A DNA stretch of 64,000 nt from the NCBI RefSeq assembly GCF_013778455.1, contig NZ_JACEHE010000010.1:186001-250000 (forward strand), written 5' to 3'. Positions 16,467-24,095 of this stretch are shown piece after piece. Under the pieces are notes generated by a model, which had not been told where the DNA came from, searched no databases, and saw nothing but the letters and a program-made list of their open reading frames with translations. The position numbers and the translations under genes are program-made. Within the stretch, counting starts at the first letter, position 1; each line of letters begins with the position of its first letter. Source of the stretch: Streptomyces himalayensis subsp. himalayensis (GTDB lineage: Bacteria > Actinomycetota > Actinomycetes > Streptomycetales > Streptomycetaceae).

Positions 16467-17204
16467 TCAGGCGCCCAGCGCCGCAAGCGCCGGCACCCGT
16501 GCCTCGTCGTACCGCTCCAGCACCACCCGCGCCACCTCAGGCGCCGGGCCCAGCACTTCAGCCAGTACGTCCGCCTCGGCCGCGCCCCGTGCGATGCGGT
16601 CCGGCAGGAAGCCGGGGGCGAGAACGTACGGGGCGACCGCGACGCGGGTGCAGCCGAGGGCGCGCAGTTCCCGTACCGCGTCCTCCGTCCGCGGAAGGGA
16701 TGCGGAGGCGAACGCAGGCCGCACGGCGCACCAACCGGTGTGCCGCCACTCCCGCGCGATTTCAGCGATCACTGCGATCGCCTCCGGGTCTGTGGATCCC
16801 GCCGAGGCCAGGACGACCCCGGTCGAGGACTTGTCGGCCGGAGTCAGCCCGGCCTCGTACAGCCGCCGTTCCAGCGCGGCGGTCAGCAGCGGGGAGGGGC
16901 CCAGCACCTCCGCCTGGTGGATCCGCAGCTGAGGCGGGGCCTCCCGGAGCACCGCCGGGATGTCCGCCTTCGCGTGGAACGCGCGGGTCAGCAGCAGGGG
17001 GAGGGCGACGACATCGCGTACCCCTTCCGCCGCCAGGGACTCCAGCACACCCGTCACCGAGGGGATGTTGAAGTCCAGGAAGCCGGTCTCCACGCGCATG
17101 CCTGGCCGCAGCGACCGCACACGGCGCCCGAGGGCGTGCACGGTCGCCGCGTGCCGCGGGTCGCGGCTGCCGTGGGCGATGACGAGGAGGACCGGATCTC
17201 GCAT
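16467..17204 (-). CDS. Sirohydrochlorin chelatase (CbiX/SirB-like)
   Basis: A 245-residue class II chelatase with two homologous halves. The first has LLVIAHGSRDPRHAATV (catalytic His in AHGS) and FHAKADIP (second His). The second half is degenerate (VVLASAGSTDPEAIAV). It inserts Fe into sirohydrochlorin to make siroheme, the cofactor of the sulfite reductase encoded at the head of this operon. It is the last gene, six bases after the sulfonate permease. CobA/CysG functions are not in the window. Confidence 0.9.
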   Translation of the reverse strand: MRDPVLLVIAHGSRDPRHAATVHALGRRVRSLRPGMRVETGFLDFNIPSVTGVLESLAAEGVRDVVALPLLLTRAFHAKADIPAVLREAPPQLRIHQAEVLGPSPLLTAALERRLYEAGLTPADKSSTGVVLASAGSTDPEAIAVIAEIAREWRHTGWCAVRPAFASASLPRTEDAVRELRALGCTRVAVAPYVLAPGFLPDRIARGAAEADVLAEVLGPAPEVARVVLERYDEARVPALAALGA

Positions 17205-17210
17205 GGGAGT

Positions 17211-18161
17211 TCAGCTCTTCACGAGGAGACCGCGGTTGCGCAGCACCCACCGCTCCAGCGGGCTGAAGATGAGCAGGTCGATGGCGATACCGACGATCAG
17301 GATGAGGATGATGGCCAGGAAGACCATCGACATCGAGCTGGTGTTGCGGCCGTTCTCCAGGAGCTGGCCGAGGCCCACGCCCAGTTCGGGCGAGGACGCG
17401 ATGATCTCAGCGGCCATCAGCGAGCGCCACGAGAAGGCCCAGCCCTGCTTCAGACCGGCCAGATAGCCGGGCAGCGCCGCGGGCATGACGATGTGCCAGG
17501 TGCCCTTCAGACCGGTCGCGCCGAGCGTGCGGCCCGCCCGCAGGAACAGCGGCGGCACCTGGTCGACGCCGGAGACGAGGCCGTTGGCGATCGAGGGGAC
17601 GGCGCCGAGCAGGATCACCGCGTACATCATCGAGTTGTTCAGGCCCAGCCAGATGACGGCCGGGGGCACCCACGCCACCGACGGCAGGGACTGCAGGCCG
17701 GACAGGATCGGGCCGATCGCCGCGCGCACGAACTTCACCCGGGCCACGATCAGACCGAGCGGCGTGCCGATCGCCAGCGCCATCAGGAAGCCGAGCAGGC
17801 CTCGGGAGACGCTGGTCCAGATGTAGTCGAGGAGTGTGCCCTGCAGCCAGGCGTCGGTCACCTCGCCCCACACCGCGGACGGCGAGGGCAGCTTGCTCGG
17901 GTCGTCGACGATCTTGAACGACACCAGCGCCTGCCACACCACCACGACAAGCGCCACGGCCACAACGGGCGGCAGCACCTTCCGGACGAGTGTTTCCCGC
18001 AGCGGAGTACGGCTCGACTGGACCGTCTCCAGCGCGTCGAGACCAGCCTCGAGACCGGCCAGGTCGTGGTGGTCCCGGCCGTTCCTCCCGGCCTCCCTGG
18101 CCTGCTTCTCGGCCTCGTCGACCGGTTCGGCCTTGTCGACGGACGTCTCAGTGCTGGCCAT
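17211..18161 (-). CDS. ssuC: Aliphatic sulfonate ABC transporter permease
   Basis: A 316-residue membrane permease of the nitrate/sulfonate/taurine family. The acidic cytoplasmic N-terminus (~55 residues) is followed by a first span (VVAVALVVVVWQALVS) and five more. The ATPase-docking loop is AGRTLGATGLKGTWHIVMPAALPG, typical of SsuC/TauC. The ATG at 18161 lies inside the end of the ATPase gene (14-base overlap). Sulfonate rather than nitrate is favoured by its place within the sulfur operon. Confidence 0.9.
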   Translation of the reverse strand: MASTETSVDKAEPVDEAEKQAREAGRNGRDHHDLAGLEAGLDALETVQSSRTPLRETLVRKVLPPVVAVALVVVVWQALVSFKIVDDPSKLPSPSAVWGEVTDAWLQGTLLDYIWTSVSRGLLGFLMALAIGTPLGLIVARVKFVRAAIGPILSGLQSLPSVAWVPPAVIWLGLNNSMMYAVILLGAVPSIANGLVSGVDQVPPLFLRAGRTLGATGLKGTWHIVMPAALPGYLAGLKQGWAFSWRSLMAAEIIASSPELGVGLGQLLENGRNTSSMSMVFLAIILILIVGIAIDLLIFSPLERWVLRNRGLLVKS

Positions 18162-18939
18162 GACGGCGGATCTCCCCACGCAGTTCTTCGGTGATCTCGA
18201 CGGACAGCTCCGCCACGGCGGCGTCCTCGATGCGGCGCGGCTGCGGAATGTCGACGCGCCACTCGCGGGCCACCCGCCCGGGCCGCGACGACAGCAGTAC
18301 GACACGCTGCGCGAGCCGCACCGCCTCGCGCACGTTGTGCGTCACGAACAGCACCGACACGTTCGTCTCGCGCCAGATACGCGTCAGTTCGTCGTGCAGC
18401 ACGTCGCGGGTGATGGCGTCGAGCGCGGCGAACGGCTCGTCCATCAGCAGCAGCTTGCTGTCCTGGCCCAGCGCGCGGGCCAGCGCGACGCGCTGTCGCA
18501 TACCGCCCGACAGCTCGTGGACGCGCTTGCCGTACGCGCCCTTCAGCCGTACGAGCTCAAGCAGCTCCTCGGCCCGCTCGCGGCGCTCGGACTTCGGAAT
18601 CCCACGCAGCTTCAGGGCGAGTTCGATGTTCTTGCCCGCGGTCAGCCACGGGAACAGGGCGTGCTCCTGGAACATCAGCGCCGGACGGCCGTCCGTGCTG
18701 ATGCTGCCCGCCGTCGGCCTGTCGAGACCGGCGACGAGGTTGAGCAGCGTCGACTTGCCGCACCCGGAGGCTCCCAGGAGGGTGACGAACTCGCCGGGCG
18801 CGACATCGAGTGTGATGTCGTCCAGGACGAGCTGCTGCCCGGTCGGGCCTGCGAAGGACTTCGAGACGTGCTCGATCCGGGCGGCGTGGTCCACCGCTGC
18901 GGTGTCGCTGTCGGCGGCCTTGGCGAGGGTGGTGGCCAT
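18148..18939 (-). CDS. ssuB: Aliphatic sulfonate ABC transporter ATP-binding protein
   Basis: A 263-residue ABC ATPase with Walker A GASGCGKST, Q-loop MFQEHALFPWLT, signature LSGGMRQR, Walker B LLLMDEPF and switch His FVTHNVREA. The QEHALFPW loop and LSSRPGRV after the H-loop are typical of the nitrate/sulfonate/taurine group. AGGAGG lies eight bases before the ATG at 18939. It powers uptake with SsuC and SsuA. Confidence 0.92.
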   Translation of the reverse strand: MATTLAKAADSDTAAVDHAARIEHVSKSFAGPTGQQLVLDDITLDVAPGEFVTLLGASGCGKSTLLNLVAGLDRPTAGSISTDGRPALMFQEHALFPWLTAGKNIELALKLRGIPKSERRERAEELLELVRLKGAYGKRVHELSGGMRQRVALARALGQDSKLLLMDEPFAALDAITRDVLHDELTRIWRETNVSVLFVTHNVREAVRLAQRVVLLSSRPGRVAREWRVDIPQPRRIEDAAVAELSVEITEELRGEIRRHGQH

Positions 18940-18983
18940 GGTCGTCACCTCCTGGGAACTCAACGGTTTACGGGGCTACGGCT

Positions 18984-20096
18984 TTACTCGGCGCCGAGAC
19001 CGGCGTCGTCGACCTCGGACTCACCCGCGGCCTTCAGCACCTTGTTCAGCAGCGTCAGGTCGTAGATGCCGTTCAGGTTCGGCTTCTCCAGCAGACCGGC
19101 CTTGACCGCGTGCTCCGCCTCGGTGTTGAGGGTGGAGGCCAGCGGGTCGTTGGTGATCTGGATGGACTTCCACGCCGGGTCGAGCACGTCGGCCGGCAGC
19201 TCCTTGCCGGAGTCCACCTTGAGCTGGGCGTTCGCCGCCGCCTTCGCCTCGTCGGGGTTGGCGTTGATCCACTTGTTGGTCTCGACGGAGGCCTTCAGCA
19301 CGGCCTCGACGGCCTTCGGGTGCTCCTTGAGGAACTTCTGCGACACGATGATGTTCGTGATCACGAACTTCTTGTCGGGCCACAGGTCGGCCTCGTCGAG
19401 CAGCACCTTGGCGCCCTCGGCGACCAGCTTGGACGCGGTCGGCTCCGGCACCCAGGCGCCGTCGATGGAACCCGACTTGTAGGCGTCCGGCGTGACCTTG
19501 TTGTCGGTGCGGATCACCGACACGTCGCCCTCGCCGCTCTCCGCGTCGACCTTCCAGCCCTGGTCGGCGATCCAGTTGAGGAACGCCACGTCCTGGGTGT
19601 TGCCGAGCTGCGGCGTTGCGATCTTCTTGCCCTTGACGTCCTTCAGGGACTTGATCTTCTTCGGGTTGACCACGAGCTTCACACCGCCGGACGCCGAACC
19701 GCCGATGATGCGCAGGCTCTTGCCGTTGGACTTGGTGTAGCCGTTGATCGCGGGGGAGGGGCCGATCCAGCCGATGTCGATGGACCCGGCGTTGAGTGCC
19801 TCGATCTCCGAGGGGCCCGCGTTGAAGACGGAGTACTTGGCCTCCGTACCGCCGAGCTCCTTCTGGAAGAAGCCCTTCTGGTTGCCGACCAGGGCGGTGG
19901 CGTGGGTCAGGTTGCCGAAGTAGCCGATCTTCACGGCGTCGAGGCCGTCGATCTTCTTGGCGTCAGCGGCGACGTTCGCCTTCGAGCTGTCGTCCTTCGC
20001 GTCGGAGCCGTAACCGCAGGCGGCAAGGGCGAGAAGGGGCAGGGTCGCTATGACGGCGAGGCCGCGGCGTACGGCGGTGGAGCGGTTGGCAGGCAC
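18984..20096 (-). CDS. ssuA: Aliphatic sulfonate ABC transporter binding lipoprotein
   Basis: A 370-residue lipoprotein: basic N-terminus, hydrophobic core and lipobox LALAAC. The mature part has VKIGYFGNLTHATALVGNQKGF, the SGGVKLVVNP stretch and GAWVPEPTASKL, matching SsuA-type periplasmic sulfonate binders. The GTG at 20096 has GAGGAAAG upstream. It captures organosulfonates, which give sulfite for the same pathway after desulfonation; no SsuD monooxygenase lies nearby. A 226-base gap from cysN leaves room for a secondary promoter. Confidence 0.88.
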   Translation of the reverse strand: MPANRSTAVRRGLAVIATLPLLALAACGYGSDAKDDSSKANVAADAKKIDGLDAVKIGYFGNLTHATALVGNQKGFFQKELGGTEAKYSVFNAGPSEIEALNAGSIDIGWIGPSPAINGYTKSNGKSLRIIGGSASGGVKLVVNPKKIKSLKDVKGKKIATPQLGNTQDVAFLNWIADQGWKVDAESGEGDVSVIRTDNKVTPDAYKSGSIDGAWVPEPTASKLVAEGAKVLLDEADLWPDKKFVITNIIVSQKFLKEHPKAVEAVLKASVETNKWINANPDEAKAAANAQLKVDSGKELPADVLDPAWKSIQITNDPLASTLNTEAEHAVKAGLLEKPNLNGIYDLTLLNKVLKAAGESEVDDAGLGAE

Positions 20097-20215
20097 GGGA
20101 GGCTTTCCTCTCGTTGGCCCGGCGGTCACGGACTCTCAGGTCGTGGCCGGGAGGTCGGCAGGTCTTCGTCTGTGCAGGGAGTGGGGGGTGCGGGCGCGCA
20201 GGCAGTGCGCGTACG

Positions 20216-20320
20216 TCATCGCGCACATCGCGCCACTCCGCCCTGCCCGCTGCCGAGGGCGCCGCTGCCGACGCGGCCGCCCTCCTTCGCGAACGTCGAG
20301 AAGACGTCGGTGATGGTCAT
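20216..20320 (-). CDS. Possible 34-residue ORF directly after cysN
   Basis: ATG follows the cysN TAG by two bases and opens a 34-codon frame (MTITDVFSTFAKEGGRVG...) ending before ssuA. Coding bias is good at the start and vaguer later, and there is no ribosome site except possible coupling to cysN. I do not recognise it. Confidence 0.25.
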   Translation of the reverse strand: MTITDVFSTFAKEGGRVGSGALGSGQGGVARCAR

Positions 20321-20322
20321 GT

Positions 20323-21657
20323 CTAGAAGTCCCACCCGTCGTCGTCGGCCTCGTCCTTGACCGGGTCCGGAGAGGCGAAGGACTCGCCGACCATGCCCGC
20401 GGTGAGCGTGGTGCCGTCGGCCGGGTCGATCAGGATGAACGAGCCGGTGCGGCGGGAGTCGGCGTACGAGTCGAGGGGCAGCGGCTCGGCGGTGCGGATC
20501 GTGACGCGGCCGATGTCGTTCGCGACGAGCTGTCCCGGGTGCGGGTGCAGGGACAGGTCGTCGAGGGTCAGCCGGGACGGGATGTCCTTGACGATCGCCT
20601 TGACGGTGCGGGTGCCGTGCTTGAGCAGCACACGGTGGCCGACGGTGAGCGGCTGGTCGGCGACGTGGCAGACGGTCGCGTCGACGTCCTGCGTGGTCGC
20701 GGGCGCGTCCTTGCTCGGCACGATCAGGTCGCCGCGCGAGATGTCGATGTCGTCCTCCAGCAGGAGGGTCACCGACTGGGTGGTCCAGGCGACGTCGACC
20801 GGCTTGCCCAGCAGGTCGATGCCGGAGATCCGCGAGGTGCGGCCGGACGGCAGCACGGTGACCGCTTCGCCGACGTGGAACGAACCGGCGGCGATCTGGC
20901 CCGCGTAGCCCCGGTAGTCCGGGTGCTCGGCGGTCTGCGGCCGGATCACGTACTGGACGGGCAGCCGGGCGTGGCAGTGGCTCAGGTCGTGGCTGACCGG
21001 GACCGTCTCCAGGTGCTCCAGGAAGGTCGGCCCGCCGTACCAGTCCATGTTCGCGGAGGGGTCCACCACGTTGTCGCCGGCCAGCGCCGAGATCGGGATC
21101 GCGGTGATCTCCGGGACGCCCAGCTCGAGCGCGTACGCCGTGAACTCCTGGGCGATCGCGGCGAACACGGACTCCTGGTAGTCGACCAGGTCCATCTTGT
21201 TGACGGCGAGCACCACGTGCGGGACGCGCAGCAGCGCCGCGATCGCGGCGTGGCGGCGGGTCTGCTCGACGACGCCGTTGCGGGCGTCGACGAGGATCAC
21301 CGTCAGCTCGGCGGTGGAGGCACCCGTCACCATGTTGCGGGTGTACTGCACGTGGCCGGGCGTGTCGGCGAGGATGAACCGGCGCCGGGGCGTGGCGAAG
21401 TAGCGGTAGGCGACATCGATGGTGATGCCCTGCTCGCGCTCGGCCCGCAGGCCGTCCGTCAGCAGCGCGAGGTCCGGGGCCTCCTGACCGCGGCTGACCG
21501 AGGCGCGCTCCACGGCCTCCAGCTGGTCCGTGAGGATCGACTTGGAGTCGTGCAGCAGCCGGCCGACGAGCGTGGACTTGCCGTCGTCGACGGAACCCGC
21601 GGTGGCGAACCGCAGCAGGGTGGTGGCCGAGAGTTCCTCGGGCGTGGTCGTGCTCAT
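20323..21657 (-). CDS. cysN: Sulfate adenylyltransferase GTPase subunit CysN
   Basis: A 444-residue EF-Tu-like GTPase that drives CysD in forming APS from sulfate and ATP. G1 is GSVDDGKST, G3 DTPGH and G4 NKMD, followed by two beta-barrel domains. There is no C-terminal APS kinase fusion (mycobacterial CysNC has one); the kinase is separate here as CysC. The start lies two bases after the cysD stop, so the subunits are made in step. Confidence 0.97.
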   Translation of the reverse strand: MSTTTPEELSATTLLRFATAGSVDDGKSTLVGRLLHDSKSILTDQLEAVERASVSRGQEAPDLALLTDGLRAEREQGITIDVAYRYFATPRRRFILADTPGHVQYTRNMVTGASTAELTVILVDARNGVVEQTRRHAAIAALLRVPHVVLAVNKMDLVDYQESVFAAIAQEFTAYALELGVPEITAIPISALAGDNVVDPSANMDWYGGPTFLEHLETVPVSHDLSHCHARLPVQYVIRPQTAEHPDYRGYAGQIAAGSFHVGEAVTVLPSGRTSRISGIDLLGKPVDVAWTTQSVTLLLEDDIDISRGDLIVPSKDAPATTQDVDATVCHVADQPLTVGHRVLLKHGTRTVKAIVKDIPSRLTLDDLSLHPHPGQLVANDIGRVTIRTAEPLPLDSYADSRRTGSFILIDPADGTTLTAGMVGESFASPDPVKDEADDDGWDF

Positions 21658-21659
21658 GC

Positions 21660-22610
21660 TTAGAAGTACCCCTCGCGCTTACGGTCTTCCATCGCGGCCT
21701 CGGAGAGCTTGTCGTCGGCGCGGGTGGCGCCGCGCTCGGTGAGCCGGGACGCGGCGATCTCGGTGATGACCTGATCCAGGGTCACCGCGTCCGAGTCGAC
21801 GGCACCCGTGCAGGACATGTCGCCGACGGTCCGGTAGCGGATGAGCCGCTTCTCGACGGTCTCGCCGTCCTTCGGCCCGCCCCACTCACCGGCGGTCAGC
21901 CACATGCCGCCCCGCTGGAAGACCTCGCGCTCGTGGGCGAAGTAGATCTCGGGCAGCTCGATGCCCTCGCGGGCGATGTACTGCCACACGTCCAGCTCGG
22001 TCCAGTTGGACAGCGGGAACACGCGCACGTGCTCGCCCGGCGCGTGCCGGCCGTTGTACAGGTTCCACAGCTCCGGCCGCTGACGACGCGGGTCCCACTG
22101 CGAGAACTCGTCCCGCAGGGAGAACACGCGCTCCTTGGCGCGGGCCTTCTCCTCGTCGCGCCGCCCGCCGCCGAAGACCGCGTCGAACTTCTCGCTCTGG
22201 ATCTTCTCGGTCAGCGGCACGGTCTGCAGCGGGTTGCGGGTCCCGTCGGGGCGTTCGCGCAGCACACCCCGGTCGATGTAGTCCTGCACGGACGCGACAT
22301 GGAGCCGCAGATTGTGCTTCTCGGCCGTACGGTCGCGGTACTCGATGACCTCGGGGAAGTTGTGTCCCGTGTCCACATGCAGCAGCGAGAACGGGATCGC
22401 CGCGGGAGCGAACGCCTTCAGCGCCAGGTGCAGCATGACGATGGAGTCCTTGCCGCCGGAGAACAGGATCACCGGCCGCTCGAACTCACCCGCCACCTCA
22501 CGGAAGATGTGCACCGCCTCGGACTCCAGAGCGTCCAGGTGCGACAGGGCGTACGGACCGGCGCCCTCGGAGTTGTCGGCTGCCTCGTGGACAGTGGCCG
22601 CGGTCGTCAT
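21660..22610 (-). CDS. cysD: Sulfate adenylyltransferase catalytic subunit CysD
   Basis: A 316-residue PP-loop ATP pyrophosphatase. FSGGKDSIVMLHL binds ATP, and LLHVDTGHNFPEVIEYRD, GGGRRDEEKARAKERVFS and YRTVGDMSCTGAVDS are the CysD hallmarks. With CysN it adenylates sulfate to APS. The ATG at 22610 overlaps the cysC stop by four bases. Confidence 0.97.
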   Translation of the reverse strand: MTTAATVHEAADNSEGAGPYALSHLDALESEAVHIFREVAGEFERPVILFSGGKDSIVMLHLALKAFAPAAIPFSLLHVDTGHNFPEVIEYRDRTAEKHNLRLHVASVQDYIDRGVLRERPDGTRNPLQTVPLTEKIQSEKFDAVFGGGRRDEEKARAKERVFSLRDEFSQWDPRRQRPELWNLYNGRHAPGEHVRVFPLSNWTELDVWQYIAREGIELPEIYFAHEREVFQRGGMWLTAGEWGGPKDGETVEKRLIRYRTVGDMSCTGAVDSDAVTLDQVITEIAASRLTERGATRADDKLSEAAMEDRKREGYF

Positions 22611-23140
22611 GCGAGACCCCTTTCGGTGAGCAGCGCGTACAGCGCGGCAGCGGACTCCTGCACGGTCTGGGTGTGCGACTCGATGCGCAGATCGGGCGTC
22701 TCGGGCTCCTCGTACGGGTCGTCGACCCCGGTGAGCCCCGAGATCTCGCCGGCCGCCTGCTTGGCGTACAGCCCCTTCACATCGCGCACGGAGCACACCT
22801 CGACGGGCGTGGCGACGTGCACCTCGACGTACGCCGTGCCCTCGGTCTCGTGGCGCTTGCGCACCGCGTCACGGCTGTCCGCGTAGGGGGCGATCACCGG
22901 GACCAGGGCCTTCACGCCGTTCGACGCGAGCAGTTCGGCGACGAAGCCGATGCGCTGCACGTTGGTGTGCCGGTCCTCGCGGCTGAAGCCGAGGCCCGCC
23001 GAGAGGAACTCGCGGATCTCGTCACCGTCCAGGACCTCCACGCGGTGGCCCTCGTCGCGCAGCCGGCCCGCCAGCTCGTGCGCGATGGTGGTCTTGCCGG
23101 CGCTCGGCAGACCCGTGAGCCAGATGGTGGCCCCAGTCAC
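22607..23140 (-). CDS. cysC: Adenylylsulfate (APS) kinase
   Basis: A 177-residue P-loop kinase making PAPS from APS. Walker A is GLPSAGKTT; LDGDEIREFLSAGLGFSREDR and DVKGLYAKQAAGEI are conserved. I chose the GTG at 23140 because AGGAG lies six bases upstream and the length then matches the family. An ATG at 23209 overlapping the cysH stop (ATGA) would add 23 low-complexity residues. Because CysH here is an APS-type reductase, PAPS from CysC is probably not the main reductive intermediate and may feed sulfotransfer reactions. Confidence 0.92.
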   Translation of the reverse strand: MTGATIWLTGLPSAGKTTIAHELAGRLRDEGHRVEVLDGDEIREFLSAGLGFSREDRHTNVQRIGFVAELLASNGVKALVPVIAPYADSRDAVRKRHETEGTAYVEVHVATPVEVCSVRDVKGLYAKQAAGEISGLTGVDDPYEEPETPDLRIESHTQTVQESAAALYALLTERGLA

Positions 23141-23205
23141 GTGCTTCTCCTGCCCCTGGTCGTTCGTCTCGTACGTCTCGTCGTTCGTCTGGTGCGCTGC
23201 GCTCG

Positions 23206-23919
23206 TCATTCGTGCAGCCCGCACTCGGTCTTGGCGCGGCCCGCCCAGCGGCCGGCGCGCGCGTCCTCGCCCTCCAGTACCCGACGGGTGCAGGGCGCGC
23301 AGCCGACCGACGCGTAACCGTCCATCAGCAGCGGGTTGGTGAGGACGCCGTGCTCGGTGACGTACGCGTCCACGTCGTCCTGCGTCCAGCGGGCGATCGG
23401 CGAGATCTTGACCTTCTGCCGCTTCTCGTCCCAGCCGACGACAGGGGTGTTCGCCCGGGTCGGCGACTCGTCGCGGCGCAGGCCCGTCGCCCACGCGTCG
23501 TACTTGGTCAGCCCCTCCTCCAGGGGCTTGACCTTGCGCAGCGCGCAGCACAGGTCGGGGTTGCGGTCGTGCAGCTTCGGGCCGTACTCGGCGTCCTGCT
23601 CGGCCACCGTCTGGCGCGGGGTGAGGGTGATGACGTTGACGTCCATCACGGCCTCGACGGCGTCCCGCGTGCCGATGGTCTCCGGGAAGTGGTAGCCGGT
23701 GTCGAGGAATACGACGTCGACGCCGGGCATCGCGCGCGAGGCGAGGTGGGCGACCACCGCGTCCTCCATCGAGGAGGTCACGCAGAAGCGCTTGCCGAAG
23801 GTCTCGGCGGCCCACTGGAGGATCTCGAGCGCGGAGGCGTCCTCGAGGTCGCGCCCGGCCTGCTCGGCGAGTGCCTTGAGGTCCTCGGTCTTCTGCTCGT
23901 CTGCCTGAATCGTCGTCAT
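23206..23919 (-). CDS. cysH: Adenylyl-sulfate reductase (APS reductase, [4Fe-4S] type)
   Basis: A 237-residue enzyme reducing APS to sulfite with thioredoxin. The PP-loop-like SSMEDAVVAHL is at residues 49-59 and the catalytic Cys233 is in ECGLHE. Cys124-Cys125 and Cys207-x2-Cys210 are the four ligands of the [4Fe-4S] cluster that marks APS rather than PAPS reductases. The start overlaps the zinc-ribbon gene's stop (ATGA). Confidence 0.94.
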   Translation of the reverse strand: MTTIQADEQKTEDLKALAEQAGRDLEDASALEILQWAAETFGKRFCVTSSMEDAVVAHLASRAMPGVDVVFLDTGYHFPETIGTRDAVEAVMDVNVITLTPRQTVAEQDAEYGPKLHDRNPDLCCALRKVKPLEEGLTKYDAWATGLRRDESPTRANTPVVGWDEKRQKVKISPIARWTQDDVDAYVTEHGVLTNPLLMDGYASVGCAPCTRRVLEGEDARAGRWAGRAKTECGLHE

Positions 23920-24095
23920 ATCGCGTCCCCTCCACCGTCGGTGCGCTGAAGACCCCGGGCCAGCAGCCCGAGGAACTTCAACTGGAAGGCTCGATTGCAT
24001 GCCGCGCATTCCCACGCGCCGTGACCCTGCTCGCTTGGACGCAGGTCCTCGTCACCGCAGTAGGGGCAGTAGAAGGGAGCCGCGCGCTCGCTCAT
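23916..24095 (-). CDS. Small zinc-ribbon protein of the sulfur operon (59 aa)
   Basis: MSERAAPFYCPYCGDEDLRP followed by WECAACNRAFQL gives a C-x2-C...C-x2-C knuckle pair spaced like a rubredoxin or zinc ribbon. Its start overlaps the sulfite reductase stop and its stop overlaps the cysH start, each by ATGA, so it is locked into the operon and must be translated. From memory, an equivalent small ORF occurs at this place in other Streptomyces sulfur clusters. Function unknown; delivering electrons to, or maturing, the sulfite reductase are options. Confidence 0.85.
   Translation of the reverse strand: MSERAAPFYCPYCGDEDLRPSEQGHGAWECAACNRAFQLKFLGLLARGLQRTDGGGDAI

Noticed and set aside
22607..23209. 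Longer cysC from the ATG overlapping the cysH stop
   Set aside because: The extra 23 residues are low-complexity and outside the family; the GTG at 23140 has a strong ribosome site. It cannot be fully excluded because the ATGA overlap is typical of this operon.
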